Assembly: GCA_016716605.1 (NCBI GenBank)
Contig: JADJWA010000001.1
Span: 3,517,001 to 3,581,000, forward strand
Reading direction: 5' to 3'
From: Flavobacteriales bacterium
GTDB taxonomy: Bacteria > Bacteroidota > Bacteroidia > Flavobacteriales_F > PHOS-HE28
DNA length: 64,000 nt
Part shown: one piece after another, positions 41,436 to 51,796 of the stretch
Numbering within the stretch: position 1 is the stretch's first letter
Layout of the letters: every line of letters starts with the position of its first letter
The notes under the pieces: generated by a model
The model's input: only the letters and a program-made list of their open reading frames with translations
Told to the model about the DNA's origin: nothing
Database searches by the model: none
Translations under genes and position numbers: made by a program

Positions 41436-43202
41436 ATGAAGCACTTCGCTGCATTCTCCGCCCTTGCCTTGGCTATCAACCTGCAAGCCCAGGACCTTCC
41501 GCACCAGATCGCGCCGCATGAGGTGCCGCTGATCCCGGCTTATCGGGAAGGCCTCGCTGCAGGCGCGCGCGGGATCACCACTCCGCCCTCCTTCACACCC
41601 CGCACCATGGCGGAATGGGAGGAGGTGCAGACCCTGGTGATCACTTGGACGAGCTTTCCCGGGATCCTGAAGCAGATCGTGCGTTACGCGAAGGACGAGT
41701 GCGAGGTGCTGATCGTGTGCAGCGATCAGGATGCCGTGATGAACACCCTGCAGAGCACCAGTAACGGCGGCCCCATCACAGACCTCGATAACATCAGCTT
41801 CCTCGAAGCGCCCTTCAACAGCATCTGGATGCGCGATTACGGTCCGGAGTGCATTTACGCCAACGAGGTGGACTCGCTCTACCTGCTCGATTGGATCTAT
41901 AATCGCCCGCGTCCACTGGACAATGCGCTGAGCGACGAGATCGCTGCGGCGAAGAACATCGGCATCTACAGCACCACCGCTGCGCCATGGGACCTGGTGC
42001 ATACCGGCGGCAACTTCATGGCCGATGGCTTCGGCACCGCATTCAGCAGCAACCTGGTGCTCGAGGAGAACGGCCCCAACGGCGATTACAACACCACGGT
42101 TCGCGATGCGGCCGGCGTGGACAATGTGATGAACCAGTTCATGGGCATCCAACCCGGGCGCTACATCAAGATGAACACTTTGCCCTACGACGGCATCCAC
42201 CACATCGACATGCACATGAAGCTGCTCGATGAGGAGACCCTGCTGATCGGGGAGTTCCCTACCGGCGTGAGCGATGGCCCCCAACTCGAGCAGAACATCC
42301 AGGCCATCATGGCCAACTACAACTCGGTATTCGGCACGCCCTACCGAATCGCGCGCATCCCCATGCCGCCTAGCACCGGGGGCGCCTACCCTCCCACGGC
42401 CAGCTACCGCACGTATGCCAACAACATCTTCATCAACAAAACGGTGATCGTGCCCACTTACCGCGAACAGTACGACACCACCGGCTTGCGCATCCTGCGC
42501 GAGAACCTGCCCGGCTACCGCGTGGTGGGCATCGATTGCGACGACAGCGGCAACAACATCATCAGCCAGAGCGGCGCCATCCACTGCATCACCAAGACCA
42601 TCGGCGTGGCCGATCCTTTGCTGATCCGCCACCAGCGCCTCACCGACACGTACGAGACTGCCATCCCCTACGACGTGGAGGCATACATCCGGCACAAGAG
42701 CGGTATCGCATCAGCTGAGGTCTATTGGACCACCGACACGACCGCCGGCTATACGCCGGTGAGCATGACGGCTGGCGCCAACAATAGCTGGAACGCCGCC
42801 ATCCCCGCGCATCCCGCCGGCAGCCTCATCTACTACTACATCCACGCCACGGCCAATAGCGGCAAGCAGCAGGTGCGCCCCATCACCGCGCCGCACGGAT
42901 GGTGGCGCTTCCGCGTGCTCGACATCAACGCGGGCATTGAAGCACAGGGACCGGTCCTCACCGAAGTGTACCCCAACCCCACCAGCGACATCCTCGCCAT
43001 CACCCTAGGCAGCACCAGCAATCAACGCGTGCGCATCAGCCTTCGCGATGCCTTGGGCCGCGAGGCCATGCTGATCCACGATGCACCCATGCATGCTGAT
43101 GGCCGTGCCTTCGCCGACCTGCGCTACCTGAGCCCCGGCGCCTATCACCTCCTGGTCGAAAGTGCGACCGGGCGGCAAAGCGTGAAGGTGGTGAAGCGGT
43201 GA
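41436..43202 (+). CDS. Secreted agmatine/peptidylarginine deiminase-family protein with T9SS tail
   Basis: 588 residues: signal peptide (MKHFAAFSALALAINLQAQ), a deiminase domain (~55-395), an Ig-like domain (~400-495) and a T9SS sorting domain (VYPNPTSDILAI to the end). Catalytic residues fit the family: Asp134 in IWMRDYGPE, His256 and Asp258 in GIHHIDMHMKLL, and Cys384 in SQSGAIHCITK. The order and spacing match the Porphyromonas peptidylarginine deiminase (Asp130, His236-x-Asp238, Cys351), which also has an Ig-like domain and a T9SS tail. It should hydrolyse guanidino groups of agmatine, arginine or peptidyl-arginine outside the cell. Substrate is not proven. Confidence 0.85.
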   Translation: MKHFAAFSALALAINLQAQDLPHQIAPHEVPLIPAYREGLAAGARGITTPPSFTPRTMAEWEEVQTLVITWTSFPGILKQIVRYAKDECEVLIVCSDQDAVMNTLQSTSNGGPITDLDNISFLEAPFNSIWMRDYGPECIYANEVDSLYLLDWIYNRPRPLDNALSDEIAAAKNIGIYSTTAAPWDLVHTGGNFMADGFGTAFSSNLVLEENGPNGDYNTTVRDAAGVDNVMNQFMGIQPGRYIKMNTLPYDGIHHIDMHMKLLDEETLLIGEFPTGVSDGPQLEQNIQAIMANYNSVFGTPYRIARIPMPPSTGGAYPPTASYRTYANNIFINKTVIVPTYREQYDTTGLRILRENLPGYRVVGIDCDDSGNNIISQSGAIHCITKTIGVADPLLIRHQRLTDTYETAIPYDVEAYIRHKSGIASAEVYWTTDTTAGYTPVSMTAGANNSWNAAIPAHPAGSLIYYYIHATANSGKQQVRPITAPHGWWRFRVLDINAGIEAQGPVLTEVYPNPTSDILAITLGSTSNQRVRISLRDALGREAMLIHDAPMHADGRAFADLRYLSPGAYHLLVESATGRQSVKVVKR

Positions 43203-43209
43203 CCCGTTC

Positions 43210-43623
43210 TCAACCCTGGCTGTGCATGGCCACCGCGTTGCCCTCGGTGTCCATGAAGAAAGCCATGTAGCCGATCTCGGGTGAGATCTGCGTCTTGGGC
43301 ACCATCACCTGGCCCCCGGCCTTCTCCACGCGGCCCAGCGCCTCGCTCAGATCGGGATTCGCATTCAGGTAGATCACCGCGCCCGTGGCGCTCGGCGTGT
43401 GCTGCTCGCTCTTCACCAGTGCGCCGCCCACTTTGCCGTTCATGCCATCGCCGGGGAAGGCGCGCATCTGCATGCCAGGGAAGTCCATGGCCTCCATGTT
43501 GATGCCGAAGACGGTCTCATAGAAGCGTTGCGCGCGGTCAAGATCGCTCACGGCGATCTCGAACCAGTTGAGTGCATTCGTGGTAATGTCCATCTGTTCC
43601 GCAATGACGGGTTTGTCGTCCAT
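43210..43623 (-). CDS. VOC-family (glyoxalase/bleomycin resistance-like) protein
   Basis: 137 residues with the paired beta-alpha-beta-beta-beta modules of the VOC fold: NWFEIAVSDLDRAQRFYETVFG at 19-40 and VIYLNANPDLSEALGRVEKAGG, then YMAFFMDTEGNAVAMHSQG. Such single-domain proteins act as metal-dependent lyases, dioxygenases or binding proteins; no specific reaction can be given. A TAGGTTGC box lies 9 nt upstream of the ATG at 43623. Confidence 0.85.
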   Translation of the reverse strand: MDDKPVIAEQMDITTNALNWFEIAVSDLDRAQRFYETVFGINMEAMDFPGMQMRAFPGDGMNGKVGGALVKSEQHTPSATGAVIYLNANPDLSEALGRVEKAGGQVMVPKTQISPEIGYMAFFMDTEGNAVAMHSQG

Positions 43624-43632
43624 CGCGCTTGC

Positions 43633-43640
43633 GCAACCTA
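43633..43640 (-). promoter_or_regulatory. Putative -7 box (TAGGTTGC) of the VOC gene
   Basis: The minus-strand box is 9 nt before the start codon, in the divergent spacer shared with the Asp-box protein gene. Confidence 0.35.
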
Positions 43641-43757
43641 GGGAAGCGATCCAATCGCTTATGCGGATGCGTGATGGGCGGTTCGGCGTATGATGGCCTA
43701 TGGAGCCTGAAGGTGCGCAGGCTATCGGGCGCGCGTAATCGAAGGTCGCACCACCGT

Positions 43758-43765
43758 TACTTTCA
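43758..43765 (+). promoter_or_regulatory. Putative -7 box (TACTTTCA) of the Asp-box protein gene
   Basis: The box ends 5 nt before the ATG at 43771, implying a leaderless or near-leaderless mRNA. Confidence 0.45.
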
Positions 43766-43770
43766 ACCCC

Positions 43771-45195
43771 ATGAAACCGCTGTTCACACTCCTTCTTGGC
43801 TTGGTAAGCGCTTCCGTTTCACAGGCGTGGGGCCCTGACAGCTTCATGGGCATCACGATGGCTGGGAGCCACGATGCCGCCGAAGCGCCCAACGGCCAGC
43901 TGATCGCGGCATTGGCTGATACCGCCGCCAATGACGGAATTCTCATTCACTTCCTCGTGAGCGATGATCAGGGCCAGACTTGGAGCGATGCCCCCTACTC
44001 CATTGCAGGCATCGGCGTTTGCCAGCGTGTCCGCATGCTGCGGCTGCCGAATGCCGTTGTGTGCGCCTACCTCGACGGGACCACGGTGCGCTTCTACAAC
44101 ACGGCCACGGCAAACAGCGGCGCGTACATGGCCTATAGCGCTTCTGAATTCGATGCGGCCGTGTCGAGCACCGGCTGGATCTACCTCTTCGTGCAGCTGA
44201 GCACGGGCAACTCCATCCGCCGCGCGGGCAGCGGCGATGGCGGCATCACTTGGACCGGCAACGAGGCGCTCGTCACCGGCAATGGCGCCGTGCCGCGCGT
44301 TTCGGTGAGCCCCGCCGATACCGTGATCCTCAATTACTATGGCCCCGTGCTCGCGGATCGGCCCAAGAGCCGCATCCGCGCCGCGTTCTACAACACCAGC
44401 TCGCCGGGCAACCTGAACGTGAGCGCCGCCAATTTCCAGGATGTGGTGACCGATGATACGGTGGACAAGTGGCGCTACGCCGCAGCGATCCGCAATGGCC
44501 GCGTCTGGTTCTTCTGGGAGCAGGGCCCAGCGGCCACGAGCACCTTGCATGGCCGCGTGAGCACCAACAACGGCGCCGTGTACGGATCGCCCTTCCAATT
44601 GGCGGGCGGCAATGGTGAGCGCATCGCCGGCTTCACTGCCATTGCGCGCGGATGGGGGGGCACCACGCGATGCGAGCTGATCTACGCGCGCTATTCGGTG
44701 CCGGCCTCCGGTGACCCTGCCGTGGATCGCCTCGAGTACCGCACAGCCAGCGCCGGGTTGCCCAGTGCGTTCAGCAGCGCCACCGCCTTCAGCGAGAACG
44801 TGCCGCGCGTGGAGGGCATCAATGGCGCGCCTGCGCTGGTGCCGCTCGCCAATGGCCTGTTGGGCGCTGCGTGGGGCAGTCCCGGCAATGTGGCCACCGC
44901 GTACTTCTTCGACCTGCACGATGTGGTGACCGGGTCAGCGGAGCGCGATGCGGTGAATGGATTCCGATTGCTCGGTCCTGCGCACGGGCACTTGATCATC
45001 CGCGGCGCCGGGCGCTTCGATGGCGCGGCCGAGCTGCGCGATGACGCCGGGCGATTGGTCGCGCGGCATGCGCTGCGGTTGGCTGCCGGCGAGGACGCCC
45101 TGTTGCCGGTGGATGTCTTGCCGAATGGCACATACCTGGTCACGCTGGTTGAACGCGAAGGGCGACGCTCGCTGCGGTTCGTGCAGCAGCCCTGA
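43771..45195 (+). CDS. Secreted protein with sialidase-type Asp-boxes
   Basis: 474 residues with a signal peptide (MKPLFTLLLGLVSASVSQA). Two Asp-box motifs, VSDDQGQTWSDA near 70-80 and GSGDGGITWTGN near 151-162, suggest a six-bladed beta-propeller of the sialidase/BNR type. The last ~80 residues (GFRLLGPAHGHLIIRGAG, PNGTYLVTLVEREGRRSLRFVQ) resemble a degenerate T9SS sorting domain. The catalytic Arg triad and Tyr/Glu of sialidases were not identified, so enzymatic activity is uncertain. Confidence 0.7.
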   Translation: MKPLFTLLLGLVSASVSQAWGPDSFMGITMAGSHDAAEAPNGQLIAALADTAANDGILIHFLVSDDQGQTWSDAPYSIAGIGVCQRVRMLRLPNAVVCAYLDGTTVRFYNTATANSGAYMAYSASEFDAAVSSTGWIYLFVQLSTGNSIRRAGSGDGGITWTGNEALVTGNGAVPRVSVSPADTVILNYYGPVLADRPKSRIRAAFYNTSSPGNLNVSAANFQDVVTDDTVDKWRYAAAIRNGRVWFFWEQGPAATSTLHGRVSTNNGAVYGSPFQLAGGNGERIAGFTAIARGWGGTTRCELIYARYSVPASGDPAVDRLEYRTASAGLPSAFSSATAFSENVPRVEGINGAPALVPLANGLLGAAWGSPGNVATAYFFDLHDVVTGSAERDAVNGFRLLGPAHGHLIIRGAGRFDGAAELRDDAGRLVARHALRLAAGEDALLPVDVLPNGTYLVTLVEREGRRSLRFVQQP

Positions 45196-45342
45196 TGGAT
45201 GTCGCGCTGTCGGCGATGGGGCATTGCGCCGGCACGTGGCCTTCACCGATTTCCTTGGCGCAACGCTCCGGATCCGCACCGGGAAGAAGCAGCGATCAAG
45301 GCTCTCTTTGCGTGGTGCCTCGCCTATGAATGATCGCGCTGA

Positions 45343-45765
45343 TCACGCCTTCGATCCCTCGAGCAGCGCGGCGATGTCGGGCTTGAAGTAACCGGGCCCC
45401 TTCATCACCTTGCCGTCCGCCCGGTAGATCGGCTTGCCATCGGCGCCTAGCTTGCTCATGTTGCTGCGCTGGATCTCCCTGAACACCGCGTCGATCTTGT
45501 GCTCGAGCCCATGCTTGAGCAAAGTGCCGCAGAGGATGTACAGGATATCGCCGAGCGCATCGGCAACCTCCACCAGATCGCCGCGCAAGGCCGCTTCGAG
45601 GTATTCCTCGTTCTCCTCGCGGATCAGCTTGTACCGGAGCAGGGCATCGCGGTCACCGATGTTCCCGGTCGGCGATTGCGCATTGGCGATCCCGAAGGCG
45701 TCGTGGAAGGCGCGCACGTGCGCGGTGGCCTCGGCGAGCGTGAGCGGTGTTGAATTGCTGTGCAT
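45343..45765 (-). CDS. MazG-like/HisE-like nucleoside triphosphate pyrophosphohydrolase
   Basis: 140 residues. REENEEYLEAALRGDLVEVADALGDILYI carries the EExxE and ExxD metal sites of all-alpha NTP pyrophosphatases. The C-terminal SKLGADGKPIYRADGKVMKGPGYFKPDI is typical of the phage/bacterial subgroup related to PRA-PH. It may clean up non-standard nucleotides; the substrate is unknown. A TACTTTCG box starts 5 nt before its ATG. Confidence 0.87.
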   Translation of the reverse strand: MHSNSTPLTLAEATAHVRAFHDAFGIANAQSPTGNIGDRDALLRYKLIREENEEYLEAALRGDLVEVADALGDILYILCGTLLKHGLEHKIDAVFREIQRSNMSKLGADGKPIYRADGKVMKGPGYFKPDIAALLEGSKA

Positions 45766-45769
45766 GCGC

Positions 45770-45777
45770 CGAAAGTA
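45770..45777 (-). promoter_or_regulatory. Putative -7 box (TACTTTCG) of the MazG-like gene
   Basis: The box is 4 nt from the ATG at 45765, which would give a leaderless transcript. Confidence 0.45.
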
Positions 45778-45838
45778 GCGGCAGCGCTGGTTAACACGCT
45801 TTAACGGCGGGCCGTCATCGCCCCGGAAGCGCCCCCGG

Positions 45839-45846
45839 CACCTTTG
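45839..45846 (+). promoter_or_regulatory. Putative -7 box (CACCTTTG) of the Bat operon
   Basis: The plus-strand box differs from TAnnTTTG at one base and ends 19 nt before the moxR ATG at 45866, at the head of a nine-gene run. Confidence 0.4.
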
Positions 45847-45865
45847 CCTTCAACCAGCTATCCTC

Positions 45866-46894
<1,029 letters not shown>

Positions 46895-46959
46895 TCCCGA
46901 GAAGCAGGGGCAGGTGGGGGCGCAATGACCCTGCGCCAGCCTTTGCCCCTGACCCCCGC

Positions 46960-47847
46960 ATGAACACCGTCCAGCATACCAAGGAACTCCTGAAGAAGGT
47001 GCGGCTCGTGGAGCTCAAGACCCGCGGGCTCAGCGAGCACATCTTCAGCGGCGAGTACCACAGCGCGTTCAAGGGGCGGGGCATGACCTTCAGCGAAGTG
47101 CGCGAATACAGCCCCGGCGACGAGGTCCGCACCATCGACTGGAACGTGACCGCGCGCTTCGGGCATCCCTTCGTGAAGGTCTTTGAGGAAGAGCGCGAGC
47201 TCACCGTGATGCTCGTGGCCGACCTCAGCGGATCCGGCGATTTCGGCAGCACGCACCAGCTTAAGCGCGAGCTCGTGACCGAGGCCTGCGCCACCATTGC
47301 CTTCAGCGCCATCAAGAACAACGACAAGGTGGGCCTGCTGCTCTTCACCGACAGCGTGGAGAAGTTCATCCCGCCGAAGAAGGGCCGCCTGCACATCCTG
47401 CGCCTCATCCGTGAGCTCATCGAGTTCACGCCCAAGGGCAGCGGAACCGACATCGCCGGCGCCTTGCGATACCTCAACAGCGTGATCAAGAAGCGCAGCA
47501 TCGCCTTCCTGGTGAGCGACCTGCTGGCCAGCGGCTATGAGGATGCGATCAAGATCGCCAACCGCCGCCACGACCTGGTGGTGCTTCGCACGGCCGATCC
47601 GCGCGAAGGCGAGCTGCCGGACATCGGCCTGGTGCGCATGGCCGATCCCGAGACCGGCGAGCAACAATGGGTGGACACCAGCAGCCGCCGAGTGCGCAGC
47701 GCGTATCGCGCTGCCGGCCTCAAGCACGCGCAGCGCACCCGTGAGATCCTGCGCCGCAGCGGGGTGGACCATGCCGTGATCGGCACCGACACGGGCTATG
47801 TGAAGCCGTTGATGCAATTGCTGAAGCAGCGCGAGGGTGGACGATGA
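46960..47847 (+). CDS. DUF58 domain protein with VWA-like fold
   Basis: 295 residues. RGLSEHIFSGEYHSAFKGRG and FSEVREYSPGDEVRTIDWNVTAR are the DUF58 signature. VMLVADLSGSGDFGS provides a MIDAS-like DxSxS. It is the usual partner of MoxR, probably cytoplasmic, and precedes the Bat membrane proteins. It is separated from moxR by 65 bp and overlaps the next gene by ATGA. Confidence 0.92.
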   Translation: MNTVQHTKELLKKVRLVELKTRGLSEHIFSGEYHSAFKGRGMTFSEVREYSPGDEVRTIDWNVTARFGHPFVKVFEEERELTVMLVADLSGSGDFGSTHQLKRELVTEACATIAFSAIKNNDKVGLLLFTDSVEKFIPPKKGRLHILRLIRELIEFTPKGSGTDIAGALRYLNSVIKKRSIAFLVSDLLASGYEDAIKIANRRHDLVVLRTADPREGELPDIGLVRMADPETGEQQWVDTSSRRVRSAYRAAGLKHAQRTREILRRSGVDHAVIGTDTGYVKPLMQLLKQREGGR

Positions 47848-48779
47848 GCCGTGCCTTGGCCATAGCAGCGATGATGGCGCCTGCGCTGATGATGGCGCAG
47901 GAGGCCGCAACCGTGCACGCCGCACTTGATCCTCTCAGGATCCGCATCGGCGAACACGCGGTGATCAGCCTGAGCGCGAAAGCCGACGGCCCCGCCCTGC
48001 AATGGCCGGCCATCGGCGATACGCTCACCGGCCATATCGAGGTCATCGGGATCACCGAGCCCGACACCGTTGAGCTTGATGGAATGGGGAGTCCTGCAGC
48101 GGTCAGGGTCGTTCGCCGCATCACCATCACCTCCTTCGACACGGGCTATTGGGCAGTTCCGCCCTTCGAGCTCAAGGCAGGCGGACGAGCCGCAGAGACC
48201 GAGCCGCTGCTGCTGCGCGTTGACGGGTTCGCGGTGGATGAAAGCGCGGTGCCTGCGGACATCAAGCCCATCGTAAGGCTCCCGTTCAGCCCGATCTGGT
48301 GGGCGCGGCGGCATTGGCAATGGATCGCGGGTGCGACGGTGCTCGCCGCTCTGGTGGCGGCGATCATGCTGCTGTTGCGGCGGCTCAGAAAACCGAAAGC
48401 GCCGGAGGAGGCTGAAGCGGCACCCGTGCCCTTGCATGAACGCATGCTCGCCGAGCTCGACGCCTTGGATCAGGAGCGCCTCTGGCAGCGGGGACAGCAC
48501 AAAGCCTATCAGTCGCGCCTCACCGACCTGCTGCGCGGCTACATCGAAGAGCGCTACCAGGTGCCCGCATTAGAGCGCACCACCGACGAATTGATGCACG
48601 AGTTGCGCGTGAGCCCCCTGAGCACCGATCAGCAGACGGTGCTCGGCAACATGCTGCGCGCCGCAGACCTGGTGAAATTCGCCAAGGCGTTGCCGGGGCC
48701 CCAAGAGAACGAACAGCTCATGGCCTCCGCTCGCCGATTCATCCTCGCGACCGCCGAGTCCCCCAGCACCCATGCGTAA
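47844..48779 (+). CDS. Bat-operon membrane protein with N-terminal BatD-like domain
   Basis: 311 residues. A signal peptide (MSRALAIAAMMAPALMMAQ) leads to a periplasmic Ig-like domain related to BatD (LRIRIGEHAVISLSA, RITITSFDTGYWAVPPF). One membrane helix follows (WIAGATVLAALVAAIMLLL near 160-178) and then a helical cytoplasmic tail with RLTDLLRGYIEERYQVPALERTTDEL. The same tail type occurs at the end of BatD in this operon. It overlaps both neighbours and probably forms part of the Bat membrane assembly. Confidence 0.78.
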   Translation: MSRALAIAAMMAPALMMAQEAATVHAALDPLRIRIGEHAVISLSAKADGPALQWPAIGDTLTGHIEVIGITEPDTVELDGMGSPAAVRVVRRITITSFDTGYWAVPPFELKAGGRAAETEPLLLRVDGFAVDESAVPADIKPIVRLPFSPIWWARRHWQWIAGATVLAALVAAIMLLLRRLRKPKAPEEAEAAPVPLHERMLAELDALDQERLWQRGQHKAYQSRLTDLLRGYIEERYQVPALERTTDELMHELRVSPLSTDQQTVLGNMLRAADLVKFAKALPGPQENEQLMASARRFILATAESPSTHA

Positions 48780-49854
48780 GCCTGAAGCCGATATCACCTA
48801 CTGGATCTGGTGCGGTGCGGCCTTCGTGATCGTGGCTGGCGGCGCCTGGTTCGCAGGCACCCGTTTCTCGTTCGCTCACCGCGAGCTGCTTGGGCTTTGC
48901 GCCGTGCTCCCTCTCGCTGCCGCGCTTCAAGCCTGGCGTGAGCGCCGACGATCGGTGCTCACGCGCTTGAGCACGCTCAGCACGCATCTGGGCGGGCGCA
49001 CGAGCCTCAAGGCCTGGCTGAAGCCGATGCCGATGGCCATGAGCCTCGCAGGAGTTGGGATGCTGGTCATCGCCCTCGCGCGGCCACAGAGCCACGATAC
49101 CCGTGAGGATGTCCATCAGGAGGGCATCGATATCGTGATCGCCATGGACATCTCGGGCAGCATGCTCGCCAAGGACCTGAAACCCGACCGCCTCGATGCC
49201 GCCAAGCGCACCGGCGCTCGCTTCATAGATGCACGGCCGAACGACCGGCTGGGGCTCGTGGTCTATGAAGGAGAGGCCTTCACGCAGTGCCCTCTCACCA
49301 CCGATCACGCCACGCTGAAGCAATCGCTGGCCGAGGCGCGCAGCGGATTGATCGCCGGCGGAACCGCCGTGGGCATGGGCCTCGCCACCGCAGTGAACCG
49401 CTTGCGTGAGAGCGAGGCCAAGAGCAAGGTAGTGGTGTTGCTCACCGACGGCGTGAACAACACCGGATCCGTGCAGCCCATCGACGCGGCCCACATCGCC
49501 GAGGCGCTGGGCGTACGCGTTTACACCATTGGCGTAGGCACGCGCGGCAAGGCACTCTCCCCTGTGGCGCGCTATCCCGATGGGCGTTACCGCTTCGAGT
49601 ACGTGGACGTGGAAATCGATGAGGCCACCATGACCGAAATCGCAAGGCTCACCGGCGGCAAGTACTTCCGCGCCACCGACGAGAAGCGCCTGCGCGCGAT
49701 CTACGATGAGATCGACCAGCTGGAGCGCACCCGCATCGAAGTGGAGCAGTTCACCAGCCGCAAAGAGGAGTTCCATCCCTTCGCCCTCCTCGGCGCAGGC
49801 CTGATCTTCACCGGATTCCTGATTGACCGCAGCCTGTTGCGCGGCATCGCATGA
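48772..49854 (+). CDS. batA: Aerotolerance protein BatA (VWA membrane protein)
   Basis: 360 residues. N-terminal helices (FVIVAGGAWFAG, LLGLCAVLPLAAALQAW, MAMSLAGVGMLVIALARPQ) precede a VWA domain with the MIDAS DISGSMLAKDLKPDRLDAAK near 127-146 and LTDGVNN. A C-terminal helix (LLGAGLIFTGFLIDRSLL) closes it. Bat proteins support aerotolerance and stress resistance in Bacteroidota, with the VWA domain facing the periplasm. Confidence 0.92.
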   Translation: MRKPEADITYWIWCGAAFVIVAGGAWFAGTRFSFAHRELLGLCAVLPLAAALQAWRERRRSVLTRLSTLSTHLGGRTSLKAWLKPMPMAMSLAGVGMLVIALARPQSHDTREDVHQEGIDIVIAMDISGSMLAKDLKPDRLDAAKRTGARFIDARPNDRLGLVVYEGEAFTQCPLTTDHATLKQSLAEARSGLIAGGTAVGMGLATAVNRLRESEAKSKVVVLLTDGVNNTGSVQPIDAAHIAEALGVRVYTIGVGTRGKALSPVARYPDGRYRFEYVDVEIDEATMTEIARLTGGKYFRATDEKRLRAIYDEIDQLERTRIEVEQFTSRKEEFHPFALLGAGLIFTGFLIDRSLLRGIA

Positions 49855-50996
49855 GCGCCCGCACCACATACCACTGGGGCGTGGCCAGCTGGGCCGCGAT
49901 CGGCCTTGAGATCATCCTCACGGCTGCCGCCATCGGCACCTGGTGGTTCATCAGCAACTGGGTGCCCTCATTCCACCTGGGCCATCCGGAATTCTGGCCC
50001 GTGATGATCGCAGGGCCGGCAGCGCTTTTCGTCTTCGTGCTCAACAGCGCCTGGCGCGACCGCTCCCTGCGCCGCTTCGCGCAAGCCGGTACCCTCGGGA
50101 GGATGATGCCGGGCGTGAGCGCCACGCGGAACCTGGGCCGATACCTGCTGCTACGCACCGGCATCGGCCTCGCGGGAGCCGCGCTGCTCACCCCGCAGCT
50201 CGGATCACGGCCAGAGACCGTGAAAGGCAAGGGCATCGACCTGGTGCTGTGCGTTGACGTGAGCAACAGCATGGAATGCGAGGACCTTCGCCCTAGCCGC
50301 ATGATGGCCACCCGGCGCGCCATGCTCCAGCTCATTGACCGTCTGCAGGGCGATCGCATCGGCCTGGTGGTCTTCGCCGGCGATGCCTACGTGCAATTGC
50401 CGCTCACCACGGACCGCAGCGCAGCCAAGCTCTTCATCCGCACCATCGGCACGCATTCAGTGCCTACGCAGGGCACCGCCATCGGAGCGGCCATCGCCCT
50501 GGCACAGCATGCCTTCAAGGAAGAGAGCCCGGCGGGCAAGGCCATCATCGTGATCAGCGATGGCGAGGACCACGAGCCAGATGCCGTGGCGGCGGCGCAG
50601 GAAGCCGCCGCTGCCGGCATCGTGGTGCATGCCGTGGGCATCGGCACTCCTGGAGGGGCGCCCATCCCGGTGAAGAAGGGCGGCCAGCACCTCGGCTACC
50701 GCAAGGACCGCAACGGCAGCACTGTGGTCACCCGGCTGAATGAGGCCCTGCTCCGGCGCATCGCAGCGGCGGGTAACGGCTCCTTCGTGCTCGCCTCCAA
50801 CAGCAACATGGGCATCGTTGACCTGGTCGCCCAACTCAAGCAGATGGAGCAAGCCGAAGTGGGCACCATGCGCTACACCGCCTATGACGATCAGTTCCAG
50901 TGGCCCTTGGGCGCTGCAATCGCCTGCATCTCCGGATTCCTGCTGCTAGGCGAGCGGCGCAACCCGCGTGCTTTCTGGCGCACCACCGCATCATGA
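49851..50996 (+). CDS. batB: Aerotolerance protein BatB (VWA membrane protein)
   Basis: 381 residues, a paralogue of BatA with MIDAS DVSNSMECEDLRPSRM near 139-154 and VISDGEDHEPDAV near 233-245. Helices flank the VWA domain (IGLEIILTAAAIGTWWFI, VMIAGPAALFVFVLNSAW, and a C-terminal LGAAIACISGFLLLGE). It overlaps BatA and the following lipoprotein gene by ATGA and probably forms a heteromeric complex with BatA. Confidence 0.92.
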   Translation: MSARTTYHWGVASWAAIGLEIILTAAAIGTWWFISNWVPSFHLGHPEFWPVMIAGPAALFVFVLNSAWRDRSLRRFAQAGTLGRMMPGVSATRNLGRYLLLRTGIGLAGAALLTPQLGSRPETVKGKGIDLVLCVDVSNSMECEDLRPSRMMATRRAMLQLIDRLQGDRIGLVVFAGDAYVQLPLTTDRSAAKLFIRTIGTHSVPTQGTAIGAAIALAQHAFKEESPAGKAIIVISDGEDHEPDAVAAAQEAAAAGIVVHAVGIGTPGGAPIPVKKGGQHLGYRKDRNGSTVVTRLNEALLRRIAAAGNGSFVLASNSNMGIVDLVAQLKQMEQAEVGTMRYTAYDDQFQWPLGAAIACISGFLLLGERRNPRAFWRTTAS

Positions 50997-51796
50997 GACG
51001 CTTCGCCGCCCTCTTCATCATCGCGCTCACGGGATGCGCCTCGCCCGGGGAGCGCCTGGCCGAGCATGCGCTCCGCACCGGCACGGATGCCTACGATGCC
51101 GATCGATTCGCGGAGGCCGACAGTCTCTTCAGCATGGCGCCCTTCGACGCACGCGCCCTCTTCAACAGCGGCAACAGTGCCTTCCGCGATGGCCGGTGGA
51201 GCCATGCCATCGAACGATTCCGCGCCGCGCAGCACCTCGACAGCGCCTTCGATCACCGCGCCCATGTGCCCTTTAATCTCGGCGCGGCGCACCTGGCCGA
51301 TGCCCGGGACGCTGACACCACCATCGTGCGCCTTACGCGCGAACTCGGCGGCCTTCGGATAGAAGGGCATGACATCGCGCAGGATGTGAGCACCTTCGTG
51401 CTCCGCGACAGCCTGCGCCGCGAACTCGTGCGCCTCGAAGGCTCCATCGATTCCTCGTTCGCCGCTTCCATACGCTGGAACAAGGCCGCGCTGCGCGTGA
51501 CGCCCGAAGATGATGATGCGCGCCTGAACCTGGTGCTAGCCCAGCGCGCCTATGATGCGCGCATGCGCGCGCGCGAGGCCCGGGACGAGCGCAACAAGGA
51601 CAAGGACGCAGGCAAGGAGCTCAGCGCCCGCGCACAGTTGATCATGCAGCAGGCCGATTCGCTCGTGGAGCAGTACCGGTTCAACAAGGCGCTGGAGCTC
51701 CTGCAGCAAGGCTTGCGCGAGGACCCCAGCCTGAAACAGAAGGAAGAGTACATGAAGAAGCTCGAGACGGTCACCAGCGCCGCACAAGCATCATGA
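50993..51796 (+). CDS. TPR-containing lipoprotein of the Bat operon
   Basis: 267 residues from ATG at 50993, overlapping the batB stop. The signal ends in LFIIALTGC, a lipobox. The body is helical with TPR-like units (YDADRFAEADSLFSMAPFDARALFNSGNSAFRDG, HVPFNLGAAHLADARDAD, FNKALELLQQGLREDPSLKQ). It is probably a periplasmic lipid-anchored scaffold for Bat partners. I do not assign it to BatC, since the next gene fits that place better. Confidence 0.8.
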   Translation: MRRFAALFIIALTGCASPGERLAEHALRTGTDAYDADRFAEADSLFSMAPFDARALFNSGNSAFRDGRWSHAIERFRAAQHLDSAFDHRAHVPFNLGAAHLADARDADTTIVRLTRELGGLRIEGHDIAQDVSTFVLRDSLRRELVRLEGSIDSSFAASIRWNKAALRVTPEDDDARLNLVLAQRAYDARMRAREARDERNKDKDAGKELSARAQLIMQQADSLVEQYRFNKALELLQQGLREDPSLKQKEEYMKKLETVTSAAQAS

